A stretch of 64,000 nucleotides of DNA from UBA1141 sp963665155. GTDB taxonomy: Bacteria > Chloroflexota > Dehalococcoidia > Lucifugimonadales > UBA3495. Location of the stretch: NCBI GenBank assembly GCA_963665155.2, contig CAXXFI010000002.1:124001-188000 (forward strand). The letters run 5' to 3'. Below, in pieces: positions 52,024 through 59,590 of the stretch. The position numbers and the translations under genes were made by a program. Position 1 is the first letter of the stretch. Every line of letters starts with the position of its first letter. Under the pieces are notes generated by a model. It saw only the letters and a program-made list of their open reading frames with translations, was not told where the DNA came from and made no database searches.

Positions 52024-53040
52024 CTACCAGTCGGGGGAATGGTCTTCGGCTTCGTTATTGGTCATGCGACGCTGATTGCTTCCATCCGCCGCCATAATGA
52101 TGATCTCTCCGGGGCCGTAAATATAAGAAACGAACGCCATGCGGCTGCCATCGGGCGACCAGACCGGGTCCAAGTCGTCGGCCCCGTTACTGGTAAGTCG
52201 GCGCTGGCTGGAGCCGTCGTTCTTCATGATGTAAATCTCGCCGTTACCGTCCCTGAAGGAAACGAAGGCTATGGTCGCACTGTCCGGCGACCAGACGGGA
52301 GACAAATCAGGTTCTTGGTGCTGAGTTAAGCGGGTAAGCTCGGTTTCGTCTTGCCAGGTGCCGTTCTTTAGCCTTGTCGCGACATAAATGTCGGTATTTT
52401 CGCTGTCATCCCGAACGAAAGCAATATGCTGACCATCGGGAGACCATTGGGGTTGGGAGTCGGCTTCGCTGGTCAGCCGGACCAAATTTACGCCGTCGGG
52501 ATTGCGTAGCCACAATCCTTTCTCCGGGTCTTTGTGGTCTCTGGAAAAAACAAGCCACTCCCCGTCAGGGGACCAATCGCCGACCCGATCGTCGTTGTTA
52601 TTGGAGGTTATCCTCGTTCCCTGACCGCCTTCAGTTGAGGTCAAGTAAACCTCAGGATTATCGTCTTGCAGGGATGTATAGGCGATCCGGTCGCCCTTAG
52701 GGTCCCACAAGGGGTACTGATCATCCCCCACGTTGTGGGTCAAGCGCGTTATGAACTCGCCTTCCAGATCAACTAGGTTAATCTCCAAGCCTCCCGACTC
52801 ATCGGAAAGGTACACTACCATGTTTCCGTTGGGGGACAACTTGGCGTTGAAATCACGGCTAGTGTTGTTGGTCAAAGGCAGGGTGTCACCGCTGATCGGG
52901 TCCAGCAGGTAGATTTCATCGTCGCCGTCTATTGCGGAAACGAAGGCAATCCGGTCCACGGGGTCCGAGCCGCAGGCAGCGATCAACAAAATCATTGACG
53001 CCAGAATTACCCATGCGGCATTCACTTTCGACACTCTCAT
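52024..53040 (-). CDS. PD40 (TolB-like) beta-propeller lipoprotein
   Basis: The 338-residue protein starts with a signal peptide and lipobox (MILLIAACGSDP, Cys near residue 24). Seven or so PD40 repeats of about 42 residues follow (for example WSPDGEWLVFSRDHKD and WSPDGSRMAFVSYIYGPGEI). It should be anchored outside the membrane. The repeats are like those of the frameshifted surface protein at 0.6-3.1 kb, but here the gene is intact. No Tol/Pal genes are nearby, so a TolB role is not supported. Confidence 0.88.
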   Translation of the reverse strand: MRVSKVNAAWVILASMILLIAACGSDPVDRIAFVSAIDGDDEIYLLDPISGDTLPLTNNTSRDFNAKLSPNGNMVVYLSDESGGLEINLVDLEGEFITRLTHNVGDDQYPLWDPKGDRIAYTSLQDDNPEVYLTSTEGGQGTRITSNNNDDRVGDWSPDGEWLVFSRDHKDPEKGLWLRNPDGVNLVRLTSEADSQPQWSPDGQHIAFVRDDSENTDIYVATRLKNGTWQDETELTRLTQHQEPDLSPVWSPDSATIAFVSFRDGNGEIYIMKNDGSSQRRLTSNGADDLDPVWSPDGSRMAFVSYIYGPGEIIIMAADGSNQRRMTNNEAEDHSPDW

Positions 53041-53373
53041 CCCACGCCCTCAAATCTGCTGGTGCGCCTATAGGCCTCGGTCAAACCCGGTTAATGCAGG
53101 GCACCGATTTCAGCAGAGTCACACTACAACGTGATTATAGCCAAATAGTTCTGATACTCGCCTAGCGGACGAGGGTGATTTTGAGGGCTTTTCTATTTTT
53201 CGGTGTTTTCTGGGTGCGTTCCTGAAAATCGCCTGGTTAGCCTTATTGCTTAGGGAAAGAACCGAGTCGAGCCTCAACTCTCCGTGAGTCGACGCTGCTT
53301 GACAAGGCAACTGGCCTTGATTAGCATCACACAAACTCAGCTACGCATATTTGAAACCAGCACACGTCTTGAT

Positions 53374-53518
53374 TGATCCTTGAGTAGACAACTAAACCTG
53401 ATCGAGATGCCGATTGCGAGGCCAAATCCTCCTCGGTCCCCCTTTATAAAGGGGGACCGAGGAGGATTTCCCTGTGAGGACAGTCTGGCATTTTTTCGAG
53501 ATATTTTTGCAAGGGTCA
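53374..53518. repeat. MITE-like element, copy 1 (with 46-bp perfect palindrome)
   Basis: The 145-bp element starts TGATCCTTGAGTAGACAACT and ends TTGCAAGGGTCA, so its ends are imperfect inverted repeats. The centre (53424-53469) is a perfect 46-bp palindrome around CCCCCTTTATAAAGGGGG. A second copy of matching length lies at 55769-55914 with the same ends. The surrounding 53041-53652 gap has no gene. Confidence 0.75.
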
Positions 53519-53652
53519 GTAATTGATTGGGCAATAACCAGGATTGGGCGGGAACCGGGGCCGAAGAGACATTGGGGCGAATTGCCTAGGAAGCCCGCTC
53601 TACTACCCTAGAATAGTCAGAAAGTATAAAACGTATAAATAGGAGGTCCCTG

Positions 53653-54906
53653 ATGAAAGCTTTGGTCGGGGCGAATTTAATCGACGGTACCGGCGCACAG
53701 GTAGTCAACGATGCCACGGTACTAATTAATGGTGAGAGGATTCATTCGGTCGGACCTCGCGCTTCAGTGGAATTGCCACCGAACACGGAAGTGATTGATG
53801 TCTCTGGGTATACTATGGTCCCCGGCCTGATTGACTGCCATGATCACCTGGCGTCCAAGGGCTACGAATTGGCCACCCGATGGGGGTTGACCGAACCAAC
53901 GTCTTTGCAGCACCTGCGCACCGCCAAAGTGTTGGAGCAAACCTTGGCTGCTGGCTACACCTGTGTGCGAGACGGGGGCTGGCTGGACGCCGGGTTTAAA
54001 CATGCTGTGGAAGAAGGGCTGTATCCCGGCCCTCGGTTGATGCTGTCCGTTTCGATTATTTCTCCCACCGGTGGTTTAGGCGACCACGTTTGCGGCGCTG
54101 GCCACCATAGGCCTTGGGGCAACGACCCTCTCATGCCCGACGGAATCGCCAATGGCGTGGACGGGGTGCGGGCCAAGGTGAGGGAAATGGTGCGAGTGGG
54201 CGCCGACGTGATAAAGTTCGCCACCACCGGCGGGGCCAGCTCCCGCAAGGGTCACGGACCCAAAGATATTGCCTTCGGAGACGACGAGGTTAAGGCGTTG
54301 GTGGCGGAAGCCTGCGCTTTGGGCAGAAAGACCATGTGCCACGCTCTGGGCGGGCCGGGGCTGCGCATGGCCATTGAACAGGGCGTCGGATCCATCGAGC
54401 ATGGTTGCTACCTATCGGAGGACCCCGACCTGCTAAAGATGATGGCCGATCAAAATACATTCTTTGTGCCGACCTTTGAAATCTACGAGTTTCACAGCAC
54501 CGTAAGCGCTCCCCACATGGTGGAACGAGCACAGTCGCTGATGCGGGTACATCAAGAGAGCATGCAACAAGCGTTGGCCGCAGGGGTCAAGGTGGTGCCG
54601 GGCACCGACGCTGGAGGCTACGTCCACGGGGACAACGCCCGGGAGATTGAGCTATTGGTCGAGCGCGGCATGTCAAACATGCAAGCGATACAAGCCGCCA
54701 CGGGTTGGGCAGCCGAATGCGTTGGTCTGCAAGACGACATAGGGACTTTAACTCCGGGGAAGCTGGCCGACATTTTGGTGGTGGAGGGCGACCCGGCCCG
54801 GAACATAAGCGTCCTTCGGGACCAGAAGCGTTTTAAATTGGTTATGAAAGGCGGAGATGCCTTCATCGACAACATTTCGGCACCGGCGCTACAGCCCGTC
54901 GGCTAG
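53653..54906 (+). CDS. Amidohydrolase family protein
   Basis: The 417-residue protein is a metal-dependent amidohydrolase. It opens ALVGANLIDGTGAQVVNDAT and has GLIDCHDHLASKG (metal HxH near residue 63), KFATTGGASSRKGH (the Lys region), TMCHALGGPGLRMAIEQG and SIEHGCYLSEDP (metal His), and VPGTDAGGYVH (metal Asp). The pattern resembles imidazolonepropionase-like and prolidase-type hydrolases in organic catabolism. AGGAGGT precedes the ATG. The substrate is unknown. Confidence 0.88.
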   Translation: MKALVGANLIDGTGAQVVNDATVLINGERIHSVGPRASVELPPNTEVIDVSGYTMVPGLIDCHDHLASKGYELATRWGLTEPTSLQHLRTAKVLEQTLAAGYTCVRDGGWLDAGFKHAVEEGLYPGPRLMLSVSIISPTGGLGDHVCGAGHHRPWGNDPLMPDGIANGVDGVRAKVREMVRVGADVIKFATTGGASSRKGHGPKDIAFGDDEVKALVAEACALGRKTMCHALGGPGLRMAIEQGVGSIEHGCYLSEDPDLLKMMADQNTFFVPTFEIYEFHSTVSAPHMVERAQSLMRVHQESMQQALAAGVKVVPGTDAGGYVHGDNAREIELLVERGMSNMQAIQAATGWAAECVGLQDDIGTLTPGKLADILVVEGDPARNISVLRDQKRFKLVMKGGDAFIDNISAPALQPVG

Positions 54907-54920
54907 GAAAAATCACGGTC

Positions 54921-54967
54921 CAGCCGTCAGCTTCCCCGTAGTCAATTCTACCTATAGCTGACGGCTG
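54921..54967. repeat. CAGCCGTCAGCT inverted repeat
   Basis: CAGCCGTCAGCT and AGCTGACGGCTG form a perfect 12-bp stem with a 23-nt loop between the amidohydrolase and trmD. It belongs to a GCTGATAGCTGACGG-type repeat family also at about 42432-42464 and, as tandem ATCAGCT units, at 57541. It may also end the amidohydrolase transcript. Confidence 0.65.
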
Positions 54968-54987
54968 ACCGCTGATAGCTCTCAGAC

Positions 54988-55755
54988 ATGCGTTTTCACG
55001 TTCTAACCCTCTTCACCGAAGCCTTTCGAGGTCCGTTCCAGCACAGCATGTTGGATCAGGCTTGCCGCAAGGGCGTTATCTCCATCCAACTCACTGATAT
55101 CCGGGACTACACCCACGACTCCCATAGAACCGCCGACGACTATCAGTTTGGCGGCGGGCACGGTATGGTCCTAAAACCAGAGCCGGTGTTCGAGGCCGTG
55201 GACGATGTGCTCAGCGGTTATTCCACCGAGGAAATTGCCCAGATTCCCGTCGTTTTGCTGACTCCACAAGGCGAAGCGTTCAACCAGAAGATCGCCGAAA
55301 AATTATCCTCAAGTCCGGCAATCGTGCTTATTTGCGGCCATTACGCAGGCGTCGATGAGCGGGTGCCCCAAGGGTTGGCGACCAGGGAGATCAGCATAGG
55401 CGACTTCGTCTTAACAGGCGGAGAACTTCCCGCTATGATATTGGTGGATGCCGTGTCCCGGCTGATTCCGGGGGTCGTGGGTTCCATGGAAAATGTTACC
55501 GAAGACTCAATCAGCTCCGGGCTGCTCCAGCACCCGCTCTACACTCGCCCTTCCGAGTACCGAGGCATGGCTGTTCCTGATATTTTGCGGTCGGGGCATC
55601 ACGCTGAAATCGATCGGTGGCGTCGGCGGGAGTCGCTGAAACGTACCCTTGAAAATCGGCCCGATATGTTGCGGGCGGCCATTCTCTCAGACCGGCTTAC
55701 TAAAGAAGATCTGGAGTATCTACGGTCTTTGGGCTACGAACCTGACGGGCGGTAA
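54988..55755 (+). CDS. trmD: tRNA (guanine(37)-N1)-methyltransferase
   Basis: The 255-residue protein starts MRFHVLTLFTEAFRGPFQHS. DYQFGGGHGMVLKPEPVFEA near residue 51, ICGHYAGVDERV near residue 112, and the trefoil-knot SAM site EISIGDFVLTGGELPAM are the TrmD signatures. LEYLRSLGY near the C-terminus fits. It methylates G37 of tRNAs in the cytoplasm to prevent frameshifting. Its usual partners (rpsP, rimM, rplS) are absent here. Confidence 0.95.
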   Translation: MRFHVLTLFTEAFRGPFQHSMLDQACRKGVISIQLTDIRDYTHDSHRTADDYQFGGGHGMVLKPEPVFEAVDDVLSGYSTEEIAQIPVVLLTPQGEAFNQKIAEKLSSSPAIVLICGHYAGVDERVPQGLATREISIGDFVLTGGELPAMILVDAVSRLIPGVVGSMENVTEDSISSGLLQHPLYTRPSEYRGMAVPDILRSGHHAEIDRWRRRESLKRTLENRPDMLRAAILSDRLTKEDLEYLRSLGYEPDGR

Positions 55756-55768
55756 TCTCTCTATTTTC

Positions 55769-55914
55769 TGATCCTTGAGCAGCCAACTAAACCTGTTCGC
55801 GAGCCTGATTGCGGTGCAAGATACGGTTCCGTCTCCCTTTGTTAAAGGGGGATTTAGGGGGATTTCCTCGGCAGTACAGTCTCACATTTTGTGTAGATAC
55901 TCTTGCAAGGATCA
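55769..55914. repeat. MITE-like element, copy 2
   Basis: The 146-bp element starts TGATCCTTGAGCAGCCAACT and ends CAAGGATCA. The 9-bp ends TGATCCTTG/CAAGGATCA are perfect inverted repeats, extended by TTTT/AAAA outside. The interior has CTCCCTTTGTTAAAGGGGGA and is about as long as copy 1, which it matches at both flanks. Confidence 0.75.
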
Positions 55915-56003
55915 GTAAAACACGCCGGCAATTCACTCCGGTTCAACCATAGATACGTCTGCCTGGATTGGCCTAAGTTTTTTAAGTCCGAGGAATTGCG
56001 CCT

Positions 56004-56498
56004 ATGGCAAAGTCCGATTTCAAATTTCATGTACCGCTACGGGTGCGCTGGATGGAGTGCGACGCCCAAGGCATTGTCTACAACGGGGCCTACATGGACT
56101 ACTTGGAGGTGGGACAGTCAGAGTACTACCGGAACTTGGGTTTCAGCATCTACCGGGTCGGCCAACGAGGGTTCTTTGACACAGCCGTGGTCAAGACCAC
56201 GCTGGAGTTCAAGGCTCCGGCACGGGTCGATGAAATGCTCGACCTGTATGTGAAGGTAGGGGATTTCGGCAATACCAGCTTCCGTCTGACCATGGAAATC
56301 TACCGACAGGATTCCGATGATTCGAACTCTGAATCGGCGCTAACGGTGGTGGAAGGAGTGTATGTAGGTTTCGACGCACCATCAGCTACCACACGCCGCG
56401 TGCCCGACGAAGTTCGGGAACTGGTTGGCCACTACGAGGCCACCGGCGAGGTTCTGCCCCTGAGCCGATTCCCAAAACTAGCCGAGGCGGCGCAATAG
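56004..56498 (+). CDS. Acyl-CoA thioesterase (4-hydroxybenzoyl-CoA thioesterase-like)
   Basis: The 164-residue hot-dog-fold protein has VRWMECDAQGIVYNGAYMDY near residue 13, whose Asp (in MECD) is the catalytic residue of 4HBT-type thioesterases, followed by the central helix EVGQSEYYRNLGF. It releases a carboxylic acid from acyl-CoA. The next gene is an enoyl-CoA hydratase, supporting acyl-CoA metabolism. Specificity is not determinable. Confidence 0.87.
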   Translation: MAKSDFKFHVPLRVRWMECDAQGIVYNGAYMDYLEVGQSEYYRNLGFSIYRVGQRGFFDTAVVKTTLEFKAPARVDEMLDLYVKVGDFGNTSFRLTMEIYRQDSDDSNSESALTVVEGVYVGFDAPSATTRRVPDEVRELVGHYEATGEVLPLSRFPKLAEAAQ

Positions 56499-56667
56499 GT
56501 TCGGATAAGACCCGTCATTCAATCTATATTACGCAAACCCCGGTTGCTTGTCCGCCCGGTTTACCTCTATCATAAACCGGCGTTTTTGAGTAACTCCGGC
56601 GACGCATAAGCCGATACAAGAGAAGCAGCGGCCCGTCTCGCTGTAAATTTAGGGAGGATTTACCCGA

Positions 56668-57531
56668 ATGGATTACCAGTACGTTCTTTACGAGAAAGAA
56701 GGCGCCGTTGTCCGCATCACCATGAACCGGCCCGAGAAGTTAAATGCCATGGACTTCCCGGACCAAGGGGGACTCCTGGACCAGTTCTACGATGCATTGA
56801 CCGAGGCCGAAGACGACGATGAGGTCAAGGTGGTGGTCATCAGGGGCGCCGGTAGGTCATTTTGCGCTGGCCACGACCTGGACACTGTAGGATTCGTTTA
56901 TGGAATGGGCACCGGCCAAGCTGGCGAGCGCCGGGCCAACCAACGCATACGTTTGAAGGTGGACCGTCGCTGGATGGAGCGGCACCTAAAGCTGTTGCTC
57001 TTCCCCAAAATTACCATTGCTCAAGTCCACGGTCATTGCATCGGCGAAGGCGCAATAATGATGGAGGCCTGCGACATGGCGGTGGTTGCCGACGATGTTC
57101 AGATATCCCACGCCGAACAAAGGCTGGGCTTCTCCGGTAGCGGCCTAAACCTGTTGCCCCTTTACTTGTCGGTGGGAATGAAGAGGGCCCGGGAGCTGCT
57201 GCTCACCGGTCGTGCCATCAACGGCCCCGAGGCCGTTCAGATGGGCCTGGCCAACCAGTCAGTGCCTATAGACGAATTGGAAGCAAAGGTGCAAGAACTG
57301 TGCGAAACCATGTGCTTGCTGCCCGCCGACGGCATTGCCATCGGCAAGGCTTCCAACCACATGATTTTAGACATCCTCGGTGCAACGTCGGGCGTAATCC
57401 AGGGCTATTTGACGCACACGTTGTTTACCAACATGCGCTTCGAGGAAGGAGAGTACAACTTCTTCCGGGAGCGACGGTCCAGCGGAACGCGGACTGCTTT
57501 CCACGGACGAGACGATAGGTACGACACTTAG
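56668..57531 (+). CDS. Enoyl-CoA hydratase/isomerase family protein
   Basis: The 287-residue crotonase-fold protein has VRITMNRPEKLNAMDF, VVVIRGAGRSFCAGHDLDTV near residue 53 (oxyanion hole and CoA), GHCIGEGAIMMEACDMAVVA and ISHAEQRLGFSGSG. AEQRLG contains a Glu at the position of the second catalytic Glu of hydratases, while GEGAIMMEA covers the first region. AGGGAGGATTTA precedes the ATG. The loop after GHDLD is longer than in short hydratases, and the C-terminal 30 residues are Arg-rich. The substrate is unknown. Confidence 0.87.
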   Translation: MDYQYVLYEKEGAVVRITMNRPEKLNAMDFPDQGGLLDQFYDALTEAEDDDEVKVVVIRGAGRSFCAGHDLDTVGFVYGMGTGQAGERRANQRIRLKVDRRWMERHLKLLLFPKITIAQVHGHCIGEGAIMMEACDMAVVADDVQISHAEQRLGFSGSGLNLLPLYLSVGMKRARELLLTGRAINGPEAVQMGLANQSVPIDELEAKVQELCETMCLLPADGIAIGKASNHMILDILGATSGVIQGYLTHTLFTNMRFEEGEYNFFRERRSSGTRTAFHGRDDRYDT

Positions 57532-57540
57532 CAGGCAGAT

Positions 57541-57589
57541 ATCAGCTATCAGCTATCAGCTATCAGCTATCAGCTATCAGCTATCAGCT
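57541..57589. repeat. (ATCAGCT)7 tandem repeat
   Basis: Seven perfect 7-bp units fill the gap between the enoyl-CoA hydratase and the metallo-hydrolase. They are related in sequence to the GCTGATAGCTGACGG repeats. Confidence 0.9.
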
Positions 57590-57640
57590 ACTGGATTCTG
57601 ACGCACAAGGTTGTCTCGTATCAACCATCTCTTAGGACAA

Positions 57641-58486
57641 ATGGATAACGTCAGTAACAACATTTACAACACACCTGTCACCAAAGGCGTGGCCATTGCT
57701 TGGGTCAACAGCTATTCCGCCGTCGTGGTCAAAACCTCCAACGCTACGTTGCTGTTCGACCCAGTGGGTATGGAGGTGCCAATTGGTGAGGCGCTGGACC
57801 TGATAGCAATTACCCACGGTCACTCGGACCACTGGGAACCCAAGCTGGTCACCAAGATTCAGAGCCGCACCGGTTCGACCGTGGCGGCTCCCCCTTTCTT
57901 AGCCGACAAGCTGGTGAAAGGGCGAGGGGACGGAATCCCCCCACCCCCCCTTTTGGAAAGGGGCGCCACCGGCTCCGATATCACGTGCGCCCGCGGTCGT
58001 CCCAACAGCAAAGAACGGGTAGGAAAGCCAGATATTGTGTCACTGCTGCCGGGGGATGAGATCAAGTTGCGCGGCACCACAGTCACCGCCCTTCGTTGCG
58101 ACCACGCAGCAGTGGAGCCGCTGGCTTTTCAGGTGAGTACCCCCGACGGCTTAACAGTGTACCTACCGGGAGACACCACCCCTTTTCACGAAATGGGTGA
58201 TCTCCCATTGACTAGTGCAGGGTCCAGGACAGGGTCCGCGGAAGGGGAGCCGGGTCACGGCAAAGGGACTGAGCAGCGGGTAGACGTGCTCTGCTGGATG
58301 GGGACGGCCTTGACCGACGGCGCGAAAATAGCCGATCTGGTACAACCCAAAATTGTATTGAGTTATGCAATCACCCCACCGGCAGCCGGGAAGCGGGCCT
58401 ACGATATACTGACCGGGCTTACCCCGAATATCCCATTTCAACCTATGGACCGGCACCAGGTTTTTCTCTGGCCGGGTGGTGACTAA
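57641..58486 (+). CDS. Metallo-beta-lactamase fold hydrolase (UlaG-like) with repeat insertion
   Basis: The protein has about 281 residues; a TTG at 57611 would add 10. ITHGHSDHWEP near residue 58 is the metal HxHxDH motif, preceded by NATLLFDPVGMEVP. LRCDHAAVEPLAFQ and VYLPGDTTPFHEMGD (metal Asp) follow. UlaG-type relatives are about 220 residues. Extra residues at about 92-110 come from a palindromic repeat (GIPPPPLLERGAT), and a second low-complexity stretch (SAGSRTGSAEGEPGHGKG, about 195-212) may be another insertion. The substrate is unknown. Confidence 0.8.
   Translation: MDNVSNNIYNTPVTKGVAIAWVNSYSAVVVKTSNATLLFDPVGMEVPIGEALDLIAITHGHSDHWEPKLVTKIQSRTGSTVAAPPFLADKLVKGRGDGIPPPPLLERGATGSDITCARGRPNSKERVGKPDIVSLLPGDEIKLRGTTVTALRCDHAAVEPLAFQVSTPDGLTVYLPGDTTPFHEMGDLPLTSAGSRTGSAEGEPGHGKGTEQRVDVLCWMGTALTDGAKIADLVQPKIVLSYAITPPAAGKRAYDILTGLTPNIPFQPMDRHQVFLWPGGD
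57915..57966. repeat. Palindromic C5T3-type element inside a coding sequence
   Basis: GGAATCCCCCCACCCCCCCT followed by TTTGGAAAGGGGCGCC is a copy of the intergenic palindrome family, in frame inside the metallo-hydrolase gene. It encodes GIPPPPLLERGAT between the metal motif and the next conserved block. Confidence 0.65.
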
Positions 58487-58725
58487 AAAGGAGGCCAACT
58501 GCCGTTATTCCGATCCATTGGTGCTATGTTTAGGTCGTGAGTTAGCAACCGTTCCCAGACAATAGCCCATTGACGATATTCGCCATCCTGGGTAGACTAA
58601 CCTACACGTGAACCGCCCATCAGCAGGCACCGGCTCCACTGCTTGTCAATCCCCTTCAGTCTCGCTGAGCGCTGGTGGCCCACTCCTAACACATTATTTT
58701 TGACGGATAAGCTGAACAATAATTA

Positions 58726-59421
58726 ATGGCCAAACTATTCGACCTTCACATCCACACTACCAAAGGCAGCAGCGACAGCAGCCTTAACCCCGAAGAGCTA
58801 ATACTGGAAGCGGAACGGTTGAACCTCAGAGGACTCTGCCTCACCGAGCACAGCGGACCTTGGGAGAAGCACGAGTTTGAAAAGTTTGCGAGCCGCCACA
58901 GCGTGGTGCTGATTCGGGCTATGGAAGTGGAAACGGACATGGGTCACATGCTGGCCTTTGGAATCGACCGCTATCAATCCGGGTTCCACAAAGCAGCGGA
59001 ACTGCGACGGGCTGCCGATGCTGTGGGGGGGTTTGTAGTGACCGCCCATCCTTTCCGGTCGGTTATACACGACAAAAGAAGGTCTAGGGCTTTGCTATAT
59101 CAGGCGGTCCCCGACCCCCTTCCGGAAAAGCCAGAAGACGCCTTGGACCACCCTGTGTTCAAGCTGGCCCATGCTGTTGAAGTAGCAAACGGCGGCACGG
59201 CCGATGACGAAAACGAATTTGCCATGCACGTCGCCAGCAAACTGAACTTACCGGTCACCGGCGGCAGCGACGCCCATTCCGCTCATGGATTGGGTAAGTT
59301 CGTGACCGCCTTCGCCGACGAGATCAACAACGAAACCGAGTTTCTAGCCGGCCTTCACGCTGGCAACTTCTACCCAGCCGTGGGCCTGCGAACCGGCCAA
59401 CTCCGTCCTTTCACTGTTTAG
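58726..59421 (+). CDS. PHP-domain metal-dependent phosphoesterase
   Basis: The 231-residue protein starts LFDLHIHTTKGSSDS, the first PHP metal motif, with GLCLTEHSGPWEKHEFE near residue 39, VVTAHPFRS near residue 103, and TGGSDAHSAHGLGKF near residue 184. The set of His and Asp residues fits a trinuclear metal centre. PHP proteins hydrolyse phosphate esters or nucleotides. It is a free-standing member, not attached to a polymerase. The substrate is unknown. Confidence 0.88.
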   Translation: MAKLFDLHIHTTKGSSDSSLNPEELILEAERLNLRGLCLTEHSGPWEKHEFEKFASRHSVVLIRAMEVETDMGHMLAFGIDRYQSGFHKAAELRRAADAVGGFVVTAHPFRSVIHDKRRSRALLYQAVPDPLPEKPEDALDHPVFKLAHAVEVANGGTADDENEFAMHVASKLNLPVTGGSDAHSAHGLGKFVTAFADEINNETEFLAGLHAGNFYPAVGLRTGQLRPFTV

Positions 59422-59590
59422 CACGGCGTTTAACTCGGCGTCCAACTCGGCTGGATAAATCGATTAGCTTCAAATTAGGGTGTTTATATCTGCCCAAGCG
59501 TAGCAAGCTAGTGGGGCGGTTTCCGGACATGGGGATCAAGATCGGTCTCAGGTATTTTAGGGGTGGATTACTGGCGGTGGATGGTTAGCT

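Noticed and set aside
56004..57531. Thioesterase and enoyl-CoA hydratase as part of a phenylacetate or benzoate cluster
   Set aside because: No ring-cleavage, CoA-ligase or oxygenase genes adjoin them, so a specific aromatic pathway is not supported.
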